From assembly GCA_037179335.1 (NCBI GenBank), contig JAKZHN010000020.1:434001-498000 (forward strand): a DNA stretch of 64,000 bases, in the 5' to 3' direction. How positions within the stretch are numbered: position 1 is the first letter of the stretch; every line of letters begins with the position of its first letter. The position numbers and the translations under genes were made by a program. The notes beneath the pieces were generated by a model, which was not told the origin of the DNA, searched no databases, and was given only the letters and a program-made list of their open reading frames with translations. The DNA is from Cyclaneusma minus (taxonomy: Eukaryota > Ascomycota > Leotiomycetes > Marthamycetales > Marthamycetaceae). Positions 35,410-44,488 of the stretch are shown here, piece after piece.

Positions 35410-35548
35410 CGGTCCACGGTCCGAGAATTGGCATCGAAGAAGGAAGAACGAATGTTCCGCGGTCCGCGAGCGCTGCCTGTAAAACGCATCTTGTGACCTC
35501 CGGCATTTTGTCTTCAAGCAGTCTCGAACTTGCCATCGCCCTCGGTCC
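35410..35548. promoter_or_regulatory. Cluster of four CGGTCC motifs in the SDR/CoA-transferase bidirectional promoter
   Basis: CGGTCC occurs at 35410, 35417, 35460 and 35543, all on the plus strand. Two copies form a direct repeat 7 bp apart, and one lies in the near-palindrome CCGCGGTCCGCG (35457-35468). Zn2Cys6 factors bind CGG triplets, so these are candidate sites for the neighbouring regulator. The rest of 35077-35851 shows no gene. Confidence 0.5.
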
Positions 35549-35710
35549 GGCAGAAGTTATTGAATAAAGGTATCCCAGAACGAGTCACTGAAAGTCGCGG
35601 CTTCATTCTAATCCGGTCGGCCCGAAATAGCCCGGGGTATGATTGTGTCTTCTACGGTTATGGAGATGCTCAATGGCTGTTGCAGTTGGAGCGGGGTGAC
35701 TGAGATTTCT

Positions 35711-35718
35711 TATAAAAG
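35711..35718 (+). promoter_or_regulatory. TATA box of the CoA-transferase gene
   Basis: TATAAAAG lies about 140 bp upstream of the CoA-transferase ATG at 35852, on its sense strand. Confidence 0.5.
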
Positions 35719-35851
35719 TGCCGTCCTCGGAATGGGTAATGAAGTGTTTCCTACATCAGTGTTTTCCTACACAAGTTTCTACTCTACTCTACAACAACGT
35801 ACATCTCAAAACCTACAGAACTGCCTTTGCATCCACACGTGCCTTTCTACA

Positions 35852-37713
35852 ATGGCCGACTATAGCGTACAGAAAGAGTCCGCTCACATCCTCCTCAACA
35901 ACCTTCTGAAAGATGATCGCATCGGCTGGACACCCGAATTGAAGGAAGCCGCCAAAAAGGTCAAGTTTGTTGGTGACAGCAAGCCTTTCATTCCAACCCC
36001 ATTGAAGGTCACTGAATCGGCTTCGTCGCTTTTTGGCCTGTTGGGCGCTTTGGCTGCGACTGTGGCCGAAGAACGATACGGCGTAAAGCAGGATGTTACC
36101 GTCAACACGTATGTGCTGAGATCCCATGGGTATGATAGCGAGCCTATGAAACTAACTCGTGGCAACTCGTAGTGACAAGGCGAGCCTCTTTTTGCTGAGC
36201 TTCCTTTGGCTCACTATCGACGGAGAGTCCGTTCACATGTCCAAAAAGGTCGCCGATGCTCTTGCAGAGATGGACCACGGTAACTTGAGGAAACCAATTC
36301 GCCAGCAAGCCAGCAACATCTATCAGTGCAAGGACAAGAAATGGTACCATCTCCATGGGTCTATGGATGCCAGAAAAACCATGGAAATGATGGGCGTGCC
36401 GGAACAAGATGTCAGCCACGAGGAGGCTCAGGCCATATATACCGAGAAGGTAGCTCAATGGGATTCCGCTGAGATTGAAAGAACTGCAAACGACGACTAC
36501 AAACAAGCAGGCTGCGTCTGCAACACTCCTGAGGAGTTCTTCGCTCACCCACATGTATGATTCATCCAGACTTCTCTCTTGACAGAGCTAAATAGGTATC
36601 TACAGACAAAAGTCCAGGAAAAGGAGCCATTGGCCACACTAGAGCCTGTCCAGGCCGTCAGAAAGCCGTGGCCTAAAGTGAGTGGCTCGGACTACAGGCC
36701 CCTGGCAGGAATCAGAGTTGTTGATCATACGCGGGCAATTGCTGGTCCGACCGTGTTAGTACTTTTTCTACTATGATTCAAGAGCCGAGCTTGTCATGAA
36801 CCCATACTAACTTGCTGTACAGCTCGAAGCTGCTCGCAGTCCTCGGAGCCGATGTTGTCAAAATCACCTACAAGGGTATACCTGACACAGGCCCCTGCTA
36901 CGTCGATATCAACGCTGGCAAGAGAGACGTTGATCTCAATCTCAAATCGGAAGAGGGCAAGGCGACTCTCATGGAGATCATTCGAGATGCGGACGTTTTC
37001 ATCGATGGGTATAGGCCCCACACGATCGAGAAGTTAGGCTTCGATGCCGAGACACTTCGAAAGTCTAATCCGTCCCTGATCTACGTACGAGAGAACTGCT
37101 ATGGATGGAAGGGCCCCTTGTCCTACCGTAGTGGCTGGCAACAGATTGCAGATTGCTTCTCTGGTCACTCTTGGATGCAGGGCAAGTTTCTGGGATTGAA
37201 TGAACCTGTAGTGCCTCTGCTTCGTAAGTAAATCAAAGCTTGAGAACAGCTCATATATTCTAACAATATGCTACAGCCAACTCAGATTACCAGACAGGCA
37301 TCATTGGAGCCATTTGGGTCACTCATGCATTGCAACAGCGAGCGCGCGCCAATGTGACATTCAACGTCGACATCGCCCTTGTTCAGTACTGCATCTGGTA
37401 TTACAAACTAGGACAATACACCGAAGAACAAAACAAAGCCCTTCTGGCTCGCAACCCGAGCTTCAAGGTCCGTCACTTTGATGAGATGGGTTCTATGTTC
37501 GAAAAGATGCCGCTGGCGCTCGCCGAGTCGCGTCCCGGTCTGGTGCAGACGCCGGAGTTCTATACGAAGATGTCGGGCAAGAACTGGGGCGAGCCAGACA
37601 TGCATATTCTTGATGCACCCTTTGAGCTTTCCAGGTCGAAGCCGGTTGTTCCGCTGGCGTCGGGTCCTCGTGGTTGGGCTAACAACAACTACGAGTGGTT
37701 TCCCATCGCATGA
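35852..37713 (+). CDS. Class III (CaiB/BaiF family) CoA-transferase
   Basis: Exons are 35852-36108, 36173-36554, 36606-36754, 36823-37223 and 37277-37713, summing exactly to 542 codons (541 aa). Family blocks are YRPLAGIRVVDHTRAIAGP, LLAVLGADVVKI, INAGKRDVDLNLKSEEGK, LMEIIRDADVFIDGYRP, LGFDAETLRKSNPSLIYV and NSDYQTGIIGAIWVTHAL, the last carrying an aspartate where the family has its catalytic residue. The N-terminal 200 residues are a second, degenerate CaiB-like half, common in fungal members. Such enzymes move CoA between carboxylic acids (formate/oxalate, carnitine, bile or dicarboxylic acids in known cases); the substrate here is unknown. The SDR and regulator beside it suggest an inducible catabolic step. 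Confidence 0.9.
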
Positions 37714-37716
37714 GTG

Positions 37717-37915
37717 GGTAGACAGAGGTATGGGGAAAGTGTATAACTGAGTGAGGTTAAGCGAGAGATATGATGTGTAGGACTAGTCTTGAATAGTGGC
37801 GCGCTAGCAGAGAATCTACTCCCGTTTCATTGACTTCCTAGCAAGTTTGAGGTTTCTCCGCAGCTCTCGCTTAACTTCACTTAGTTTATATGCTTTCCCC
37901 GTATCTCTGTCTACC
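37717..37915 (+). repeat. Long inverted repeat (hairpin) just after the CoA-transferase stop
   Basis: The left arm is 37717-37767 (51 bp) and the right arm 37864-37915 (52 bp), separated by a 96-bp spacer. The arms match at 45 of 51 aligned positions with a single one-base gap. All six base mismatches are transitions, and each becomes a G-U wobble pair in RNA of the plus (sense) strand. The left arm starts four bases after the TGA at 37711-37713, so the hairpin would be in the 3' UTR. No ORF or terminal target duplication was seen. Confidence 0.85.
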
Positions 37916-38387
37916 ATGTGACCTTCAACCCGAATCTAGCAATCGAAACTTTCTAGACTTCTATACTTGTAGGCCGGCGATCCTTTGACGATCCGAAGTG
38001 GAAATGAAACGCACTACTTAAGGTTGGCAACCTCATGCCTTGTAATGCATCTGCAATGTAAAGTTATAGAATTCCAGGTTGCAGCTATCTCGAAAAACTA
38101 CCCCTTATTCAGTATTTTGAAGCCCATGTCTTCCACACATTCGTAGCCGCATGTTCGTCTTCAATGCGGAATTCTGGTCACGAAAAGAGAACATGCTCCA
38201 CACGGAACAATTTAGCGTCAATGAACGCTTCTGTCTTCGGCTAATTAATCTCGTTGTATACAAAATTTCCCTCTCGCGAGTGTGGCTGCTGACCGGGTGT
38301 GCCAGTGGGAGTTATACCAATTCATAGCCGAAGCGAAAGTCCCCTATTGTCCAAAATCCTCACTCAAATAATTCTCTCCACCAGCTT
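37916..38387. other. Intergenic region
   Basis: This separates the hairpin from the 3' end of the opposing secreted-protein gene. No gene, RNA or repeat is recognised. Confidence 0.4.
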
Positions 38388-38885
38388 CTAGCAACTATCC
38401 AGCGAATCGCACGGGTTCTTCAGCGCATCCGGCTTAATCAAGCGGAACAAATCATACTGCTCACAAAACTCCCTCGCCTTGAAGAACTTCCCATCCACGC
38501 TCCCGACGCGGAAGTTGAACAGATACTCATCCGGGTTCTCGCTCTTACCCTCCTGCAGATTCTCGTCGTCGGGGTTGGAGTATTGGTAGATGATGTCGAG
38601 GAAGCGCGTGGTGACGGGCTCGAGGTAGACCTCGAAGACGGTGCCGGACTTGGCGTCGTCTTGCTGGTTGCACGGGACCGTCCAGTGGTTGTCGGAGACG
38701 GGCGTCAGATCGTTGCCTTTGCAGATGATGTCGTGGGCGTCGGTGCGGTTGCTGTTATTCTTGTCGTCCCAGCTGTAGACCGAGAGCTTTTGGTCGGGCG
38801 TGAGGGTGGCGTTGAAGTAGACGCAGGCGTATGTTTGGGAGACGAGCAGGGAGCCGATGACGGCTGCGAGTGATGAGGCGCGCAT
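38388..38885 (-). CDS. Small secreted cysteine-containing protein, 165 aa
   Basis: A single exon with a signal peptide (MRASSLAAVIGSLLVSQTYA) and probable cleavage before CVYFNATL. The mature protein has six cysteines (CVYF, IICK, VPCN, EFCE, NPCD and the C-terminal DSC), enough for three disulfides, and N-glycosylation sequons (NAT, NNS and NRT). It ends directly in Cys. No family is recognised. Size, cysteine content and secretion match the broad profile of candidate effectors or small secreted proteins, but function is unknown. A TATAAAA box lies about 90 bp upstream. Confidence 0.85.
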   Translation of the reverse strand: MRASSLAAVIGSLLVSQTYACVYFNATLTPDQKLSVYSWDDKNNSNRTDAHDIICKGNDLTPVSDNHWTVPCNQQDDAKSGTVFEVYLEPVTTRFLDIIYQYSNPDDENLQEGKSENPDEYLFNFRVGSVDGKFFKAREFCEQYDLFRLIKPDALKNPCDSLDSC

Positions 38886-38973
38886 TGTGGTTGTGGAGGT
38901 CAGGAGATTGTTGGGATAATCGAAGTGGTTTGGGGTTTGCTGCGAGTTTGTCGAAGAGTGACTGCTCAGATAC

Positions 38974-38980
38974 TTTTATA
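38974..38980 (-). promoter_or_regulatory. TATA box of the cysteine-containing secreted-protein gene
   Basis: TATAAAA reads on the minus strand about 90 bp upstream of the ATG at 38885. Confidence 0.5.
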
Positions 38981-39769
38981 TGAAACAAAGCCCTTGACCG
39001 GCAAGTATCGAGCGGTCAAGCAGGTTGTAATTTAGGTTTGCAGCTCAATACTTTAAAGTTGGGCATATCCAGTTGTGCCGTTGGTTCGGCCATCCGTCTT
39101 CCGCATCCTTGGTGTTCGTGACGTTCAAGGCCTTCAAAACCCGTGCTCGCCGCACGACGTTGAACCTTATTGAACCCAAGTCGGTAGGTAAAGCATGAAG
39201 TCCCGAACGGAACAGTTGCATTCCGCCAGAGAGTTTGGAATACGATACTTCGTACTTGACAACTGGCATTATTGGTACTACTTTAATGAATAGGAAGGTT
39301 CCTCCGCTCATTCGCCTTGCGACGCATTTTCGGGGATATGTAACGTTGTCACGGTGCGCATAGAAGCTCGAACTGCATAGTATCAACCACTGGCCTGTAT
39401 GCAAGAGAGGATAGGTCGGAAAGTGAAGGAAAAGGAATGTGTTGGGGACAAAGAGGAAGTCATGGAGCGGTCAGTGGATTTCCCCCGATGTTCAGTATTC
39501 CCGACTTCGGAGTCGGGACGACGGACGGAAATCGTGAAAAAGAAGATGGCCAAGTACGGTGAGAAAGTTCATGTATTTTTCGTTTCCATTCCCAATTCCT
39601 AAAACACCATGAGCAGATTTCAATCTGACTCCCTGGATCAATGCAAGCTATGCATATAAACAAGAATAATCTCGCTCCCGTAGTCAGTCACCATAGAAAA
39701 GTCCAATGATCTCTCAAAAACTCCAAGGGGTCCCTTTCCCACCTTCATCCAAAAGAATACCACCTACTC
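38981..39769. other. Intergenic region
   Basis: No supported gene. A perfect 8-bp stem with a TCGG loop lies at 39499-39518 (TCCCGACT/AGTCGGGA). The remaining sequence is the promoter side of the secreted-protein gene and the 3' flank of the aminotransferase. Confidence 0.4.
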
Positions 39770-41287
39770 TCATGCGCTAAGTACCTTCTCCATAGCCGCA
39801 ACCAACTCATCCGCATGCTTCTTCTGGAAGATCAACATCGGCCTCAACCTCACAGCCCTCTCACCCGACCCACCAATATTAACACCCGCACCCTTCATCG
39901 CCTTCAAGAACTCATCTCGTCGCGGCGAGTCCCAAGCCAGGAAAGTCCCCTGTCCCTTACCCCTCAAGTTCAAAATCTCACCGTCGTACTTCTTGCTCAG
40001 CGCTTCCAACTTGCCATACAAATACTCGCCAGTCTCCTTGGTATTCTTGACCAAGTCCTTTTTCTCAATTTCCTCAATGATGGCCCGGAACAAGATGGCG
40101 CGAGCTGGGTCGCCCATCCAGGTGTTGAATTGGCGGTAAGGCTTGTTGGGGCGCAGCTCAGGGTTACCAAAGTAGTATCCGGCGGTCTGGGCTTTCTTGG
40201 AGAAGGTTACCATGTCGGGAGGCGTGGGGAGGTCCCAGTGCTCGTGAGCCCAGAATTTTCCGGTTGCGCCAACTCCGGTTTGCACTTCGTCGACGATGAG
40301 GAGGACGCCGTGCTTCTCGGTAAGAGCGCGCAGACCGCGGAAGAAGGCGGGGGATGCGTGGTTGTCACCGCCTTCGGATTGGATGGGCTCGACTATTACG
40401 GCGGCTACAGGGGACTTGAAGGTCTTGATGAGGTGCTCGACTTCGTCTAGGGCGGCTTGCTCAGCTTTGGCGTTCTCTTCGGCGTGCTCCTCGAGAGGGT
40501 ACTTCAGGTGGGGGAAGGTGGCTTGTGGCCAGTCGAAAGCGGGAATATCCAATTTGTGGATTGGCTTGGATCGGGTGGTGGACAGACTGCCGAAAAGACG
40601 GCCGTGGAAACCGGTCTTGAAAGACAGAATGGAAAGATCGGGAGACCCAGGAGCTTGGTTGTTCATGCTAGAGGAAATGTCCTCCTCAGAGAAGTCGACG
40701 GATGCGCCACCACGCTCCTTTTGGCGGCGGTAGATGAAAGCAGCTTTGTAGGCAAGCTCGTTGGCATCAGATCCGGCCAGTGCAGTGAAAACTTGGTTCA
40801 GGCCCTTGGGAGCAACCTTCAGGATACCAGTCCTCAGAATCTCGTTCCAGTTGTGAGAAGGGAAGTTTCCAAGGGCGGGGCGGTTGATCATGGCGTCTGC
40901 CATCTCGGGGGACTTAGCGGCCTCGAGTAGGGCTGAGTTGTTGTAACCAACGGGGATAGAAGCAATTTGCGCGTAGACATCGAGCAGAACATTGCCATCG
41001 GGGTCGGCAATGTAGTTTCCTTGGCTCTTGGTGTAGTCTGCCATCATGTTCAAACTTCGGACATCGAAGACGCTGTCCAGCTCAGCAATTGCCTTCTTGC
41101 TCTCCGGGCCCGGAATGACCGTCTTGACAGAAGCGCTCTTTGGCTCTCCGGCGAAGAGAGTCTGCTCGACGGAACCCATCTTTGCTGTGCTGGCGAATAG
41201 TCTGACGGGGGTGGTTCGAAGGGAAGCTCGAGGAATTAATCGCGAAGCAGCTGGACGAAGAGCTGTCGCAACTCTGAGGGAGGCCAT
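39770..41287 (-). CDS. 4-aminobutyrate aminotransferase (GABA transaminase), mitochondrial type
   Basis: A single exon of 505 aa starting MASLRVATALRPAASRLIPR. The frame is open 83 codons further upstream, but the first 36 residues from this Met are a clean Arg/Ala/Ser-rich mitochondrial presequence, so this start is preferred. Class III PLP aminotransferase landmarks are GFHGRLFGSLSTTRS, EPIQSEGGDNHASPAFFRGL, LLIVDEVQTGVGATGKFWA (Asp for the PLP ring nitrogen) and TFSKKAQTAGYYF, where one lysine is the Schiff-base residue. The enzyme converts GABA and 2-oxoglutarate to succinate semialdehyde and glutamate. Codon use is strongly biased to C-ending codons. A TATA box lies about 150 bp upstream. 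Confidence 0.95.
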   Translation of the reverse strand: MASLRVATALRPAASRLIPRASLRTTPVRLFASTAKMGSVEQTLFAGEPKSASVKTVIPGPESKKAIAELDSVFDVRSLNMMADYTKSQGNYIADPDGNVLLDVYAQIASIPVGYNNSALLEAAKSPEMADAMINRPALGNFPSHNWNEILRTGILKVAPKGLNQVFTALAGSDANELAYKAAFIYRRQKERGGASVDFSEEDISSSMNNQAPGSPDLSILSFKTGFHGRLFGSLSTTRSKPIHKLDIPAFDWPQATFPHLKYPLEEHAEENAKAEQAALDEVEHLIKTFKSPVAAVIVEPIQSEGGDNHASPAFFRGLRALTEKHGVLLIVDEVQTGVGATGKFWAHEHWDLPTPPDMVTFSKKAQTAGYYFGNPELRPNKPYRQFNTWMGDPARAILFRAIIEEIEKKDLVKNTKETGEYLYGKLEALSKKYDGEILNLRGKGQGTFLAWDSPRRDEFLKAMKGAGVNIGGSGERAVRLRPMLIFQKKHADELVAAMEKVLSA

Positions 41288-41436
41288 TTTATAGACTTTT
41301 CGAGGGAAAGGTGGGAAGGAGGAAAGGACGTGGAGCGGATAAGGAGCTTCGTTCAGCGGTCCTTCCTTTATGACTGAATCAGTTATTAATTTGAGCCACG
41401 ACTTGGGATTCGGCGAGGCAATTGGTCGACGGTACC

Positions 41437-41444
41437 TTTTTATA
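41437..41444 (-). promoter_or_regulatory. TATA box of the GABA aminotransferase gene
   Basis: TATAAAAA reads on the minus strand about 150 bp upstream of the preferred start at 41287. This supports transcription starting inside the upstream open frame and hence the downstream ATG. Confidence 0.5.
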
Positions 41445-42079
41445 CCAGTGGCACTTACGGCGCTGTAGACGCCGGACAGCACACTTGTGACTTGACAGAT
41501 AGCACTACTACTCGAATACTCCAAGATTCTCGGCAAGCTGGGTGCTAGTTTGGAGGGGCAAGAGGGGGCTGGTCACTTTTTGAAGCCTTTCCCCGTATCA
41601 ATCCGTGCTATCGCGAAATGTGGAGGGGGCGAGGCGATGACGGCGGTATCGGCTTAAGGACTGGCCCGAGCTCAAAGAGACCAGGTACGACATCTCGCCG
41701 CGCGCCCTTGACGCCGCTGCCGATAAAGCAACCACCAGCATAGTCCATTACATAACATGTAGGAAATATAATATAACCAGTGGAGCTTTTAAGTGCTGCT
41801 CATGCGTGGTATTACAGCTAGAGCTTCATTGTGGTATGTAGCGCTTCAATGTAAAGAAGCCATGCTGCTTCAATGCAAGCAAAGACAAGCGACATTCAGT
41901 CTTCAGAGCCATGGCGAACCCCAGATGACTCCTAGACTTCCCATCCCTCCGTCCCCAACCCAATGCCAACAGACCCTCTCTGGAGTCCTCTAGAGCCCTG
42001 TCAACCAGACACCGCTGATAAAGGAAAGCTTCGCCAGATCGTATATACAGCATGGGAAGCCGCATTCCACACACACCAT
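41445..42079. other. Intergenic region, GABA-T promoter to conserved unknown gene
   Basis: No gene recognised. It includes ORF-sized open stretches on both strands around 41793-42074 with no domain, overlapping the 3' flank of the next gene. Confidence 0.4.
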
Positions 42080-43746
42080 CTACCGCAAATCAACGGCTGG
42101 GAACAGTCGGGGTCCTGCAAAGCCCTTCGCAACAACGCTTCGGATGTCAATATTGCCATTCGGGTCATCCGCAGGACTGAACAGTTTGAGCAAGATGAAG
42201 CGGCCCGAAACGGGCGGGTCGAACTTGACCGTGCACTTGCTCTTGTCCCGCTCAATGAAGAAGCGAGCATGAGGTGCCATCAACTCGCCGCCCACGGCCC
42301 TGACAGCGTCCTGAGTTGCAGCCTGCGCCGCCTCCTCTGCTTCGGCTAGTGTTATTTGACTAGGCGAATCTCGACGGCTGTGGTATGAGGTCCGAGTACG
42401 GCGAAGAATGGGTTGTCTGCGACGGGTTGGCATCGTATCGCTGTCTTCATCGTCTGACGGCTCGAATGAAAGTCCAGAGCTTCTCAAGTGCGAAGTCACC
42501 CGGGCCCATCGTGAACGGTTTGGAGACCGGTCACTCTCATCCTCACTACATTCTGTGGTGACATGGAAAAGTGGAGGATCTGCCATAGCAAAGTCTGAAG
42601 GGATCTGTGCTGGCCTGTAAACCTGAACCGGCCTGTAACCGCATTCTTCGTCCTGAACGCCCATGTCGTACAGTCTCCTTGCACTTGCTCGCCCAGCAGA
42701 CCTCGCACTTTCCTCATTATGAATATGATGAATAGAGTAAGGTGCAATGCCCTCGGCAGACCCATTTGCGCGGGTCGGAGAACGCCCAGTTGGAGGAGCA
42801 TACTGGATCTGGTACTGAGCTGTACGGGTCAAGAGGTCATCTGAAGTCATTGAAATGAACACCATTCCTTCTTGGACACTATAATATCGATTAGATCCGC
42901 TCAGTTTTATGAGCAGTTGCAACCAACTTACGGGGCGGTGTAGCCAGATCTCGGGGCTTTGATGATAAGCTCCTTGAGGCTGAAAGGGGTGGCTCCTTGG
43001 TGGCGCAAGACTATGTTGCAGCGGTTGGTTTTGGTACAGTAAACAGTGTCATCATTGCGCAGGATGTTCTCGGCAGAGTAGTCCCCAGGGTAGCTTCTTC
43101 CACCTTCCTCGGAGATGGTGCCTCCGTCGCAGCTTACAATCTCCATAGTAAGTTTTCCGGATTCGACTTGACCATACCGGCCATACGAGAAGCCAGGGAA
43201 TCCTTTGTCAAGGTTATCGGAATCCAGTTTCCGCCTCTTGGCTCTGTGGTTTGAATCACCGTCTCCCGGTGCCTCGCGGAGAGTGTTACGTCGAGCACTC
43301 AACGCTGCGGAGGGGTCGGTGCCGTCCAGGATCCTGTTTCGGATATGCTCGAGCCTTCTATCGGCCTCGGACCGATTGCTCTCAGCATGAACCTGAACTC
43401 TGGCGAGGCTTGCGGCTGCTGCCCTGCGGGATTCGGCCATGATGCGATAACGCGCTGGACGAGAGCTGATGGGAGGAGAGGACGCGGTTGGGCGGGGAGG
43501 AGACGGAGGACCGACGGGAGTGAGGTTGGGATTGGGTAGTTCCTGAAATGACACTTCGTTCAAGAGCCGGTTCACCCTTGCTGGATCGCGGCGGCCCGGG
43601 GGCATGCTCCTTAAAGAGTATGCGGCGTTTATGGCAGCTTCACGGATGCGTTGGTAGGCGTGGAGGGCCTGGAGAAGATCACTGGAGACAGCGAGCGTGG
43701 GATCGGAGGCGGAGAGTCGATGGTGCTCATGGATCTCGCCAATCAT
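42080..43746 (-). CDS. Conserved fungal protein of unknown function with a split beta-sandwich-like domain
   Basis: Exons on the minus strand are 43746-42932 and 42878-42080, giving 537 aa from this ATG. The frame is open upstream to an acceptor at 43772/43773 that would add DPDDDDVSR, and a matching donor exists at 43901. A further 5' exon is therefore likely, but I could not find its start. The N-terminal half has helical, Arg-rich segments (LLQALHAYQRIREAAINAAY, MPPGRRDPARVNRLLNE). A block GYGQ-to-FISM (about aa 195-285) with TNRCNIVLRHQGATPFSLKE and the C-terminal GRFILLKLFSP..KGFAGPRLFPA look like two halves of one beta-sandwich (galactose-binding-like). They are interrupted by about 180 disordered residues. 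The domain assignment is an inference; I do not recognise the family. Confidence 0.75.
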
Positions 43747-44488
43747 ACGGCTGACGTCGTCGTCGTCGGGATCTGAAGGTGGCTGGTTAGAATGGCCGGA
43801 CTAGAAGTGTGCGTGAGCAGACGGCCTCCTTTTATTCGGCAGGAGGGAGAGGGAGAGGGTGCGCAGGGGCGAAGCGAAGCGCGAAGGTTCAAAGACTCAC
43901 CATTACTGAGCGAGGCGGGTGGTTGATTGGCGAAGCTTACAACGTGGGTCGGGATAGCTGGGAGAAGGCGGCTCAGACTCGAATACGGTATCTTGGAGGC
44001 TGTGGTCTATCGACGTGTTTGCGGAGGTGTCTTCAAAGCAATTACGGCAGTAATTGGGCGACACAGCATGAATGGTGAGGTGCAGCAAGTCGAAAGTCGC
44101 CGTTCTTTGATGGGCAGTCACACCGAGAGTCAGAGGGGTGGTCACAAGAGCGCCTAGCCATCGGAGATTGGTTCTTCCGTCCGCCGACAGCCAAGCCAAT
44201 TACATCGCGACCTTTGCGAGCTTGGAGTGAAGATGTGAGGCCTAGAATGAGAGCTCCAGCGACAATCGCATCTGCTTCGGTTGGGTGTTGGGATTGAAGC
44301 GTAGTGGTGCCTAGTGGAGCTTCACTCTTCAATACCTTCCTCCCCGGCTGCCCAAATTGATCCTTTTTCCAGACTTCTTGCCTGGCACTTCTACCTTCTG
44401 CAAGCCCTTCGAAGATACCTCTTAACGCGTTCGCGCCTCTTGAATCCCTTTGCGACATCTTCACCAGAGCTCCCTCCTCCCCGTCACC
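43747..44488. promoter_or_regulatory. Shared upstream region, unknown gene and AOS1
   Basis: 742 bp between divergent starts. The minus side may hold an unmapped first exon of the unknown gene (donor GTGAGT ending an exon at 43901). The plus side is the AOS1 promoter and leader. Confidence 0.45.

Noticed and set aside
39499..39518. Perfect 8-bp hairpin with a TCGG loop
   Set aside because: One short stem without a T-run or neighbouring RNA motif can occur by chance in this length of DNA.
39815..40930. Overlapping plus-strand ORFs opposite the GABA aminotransferase
   Set aside because: The minus-strand frame has full PLP-enzyme motifs; the opposite frames have none.
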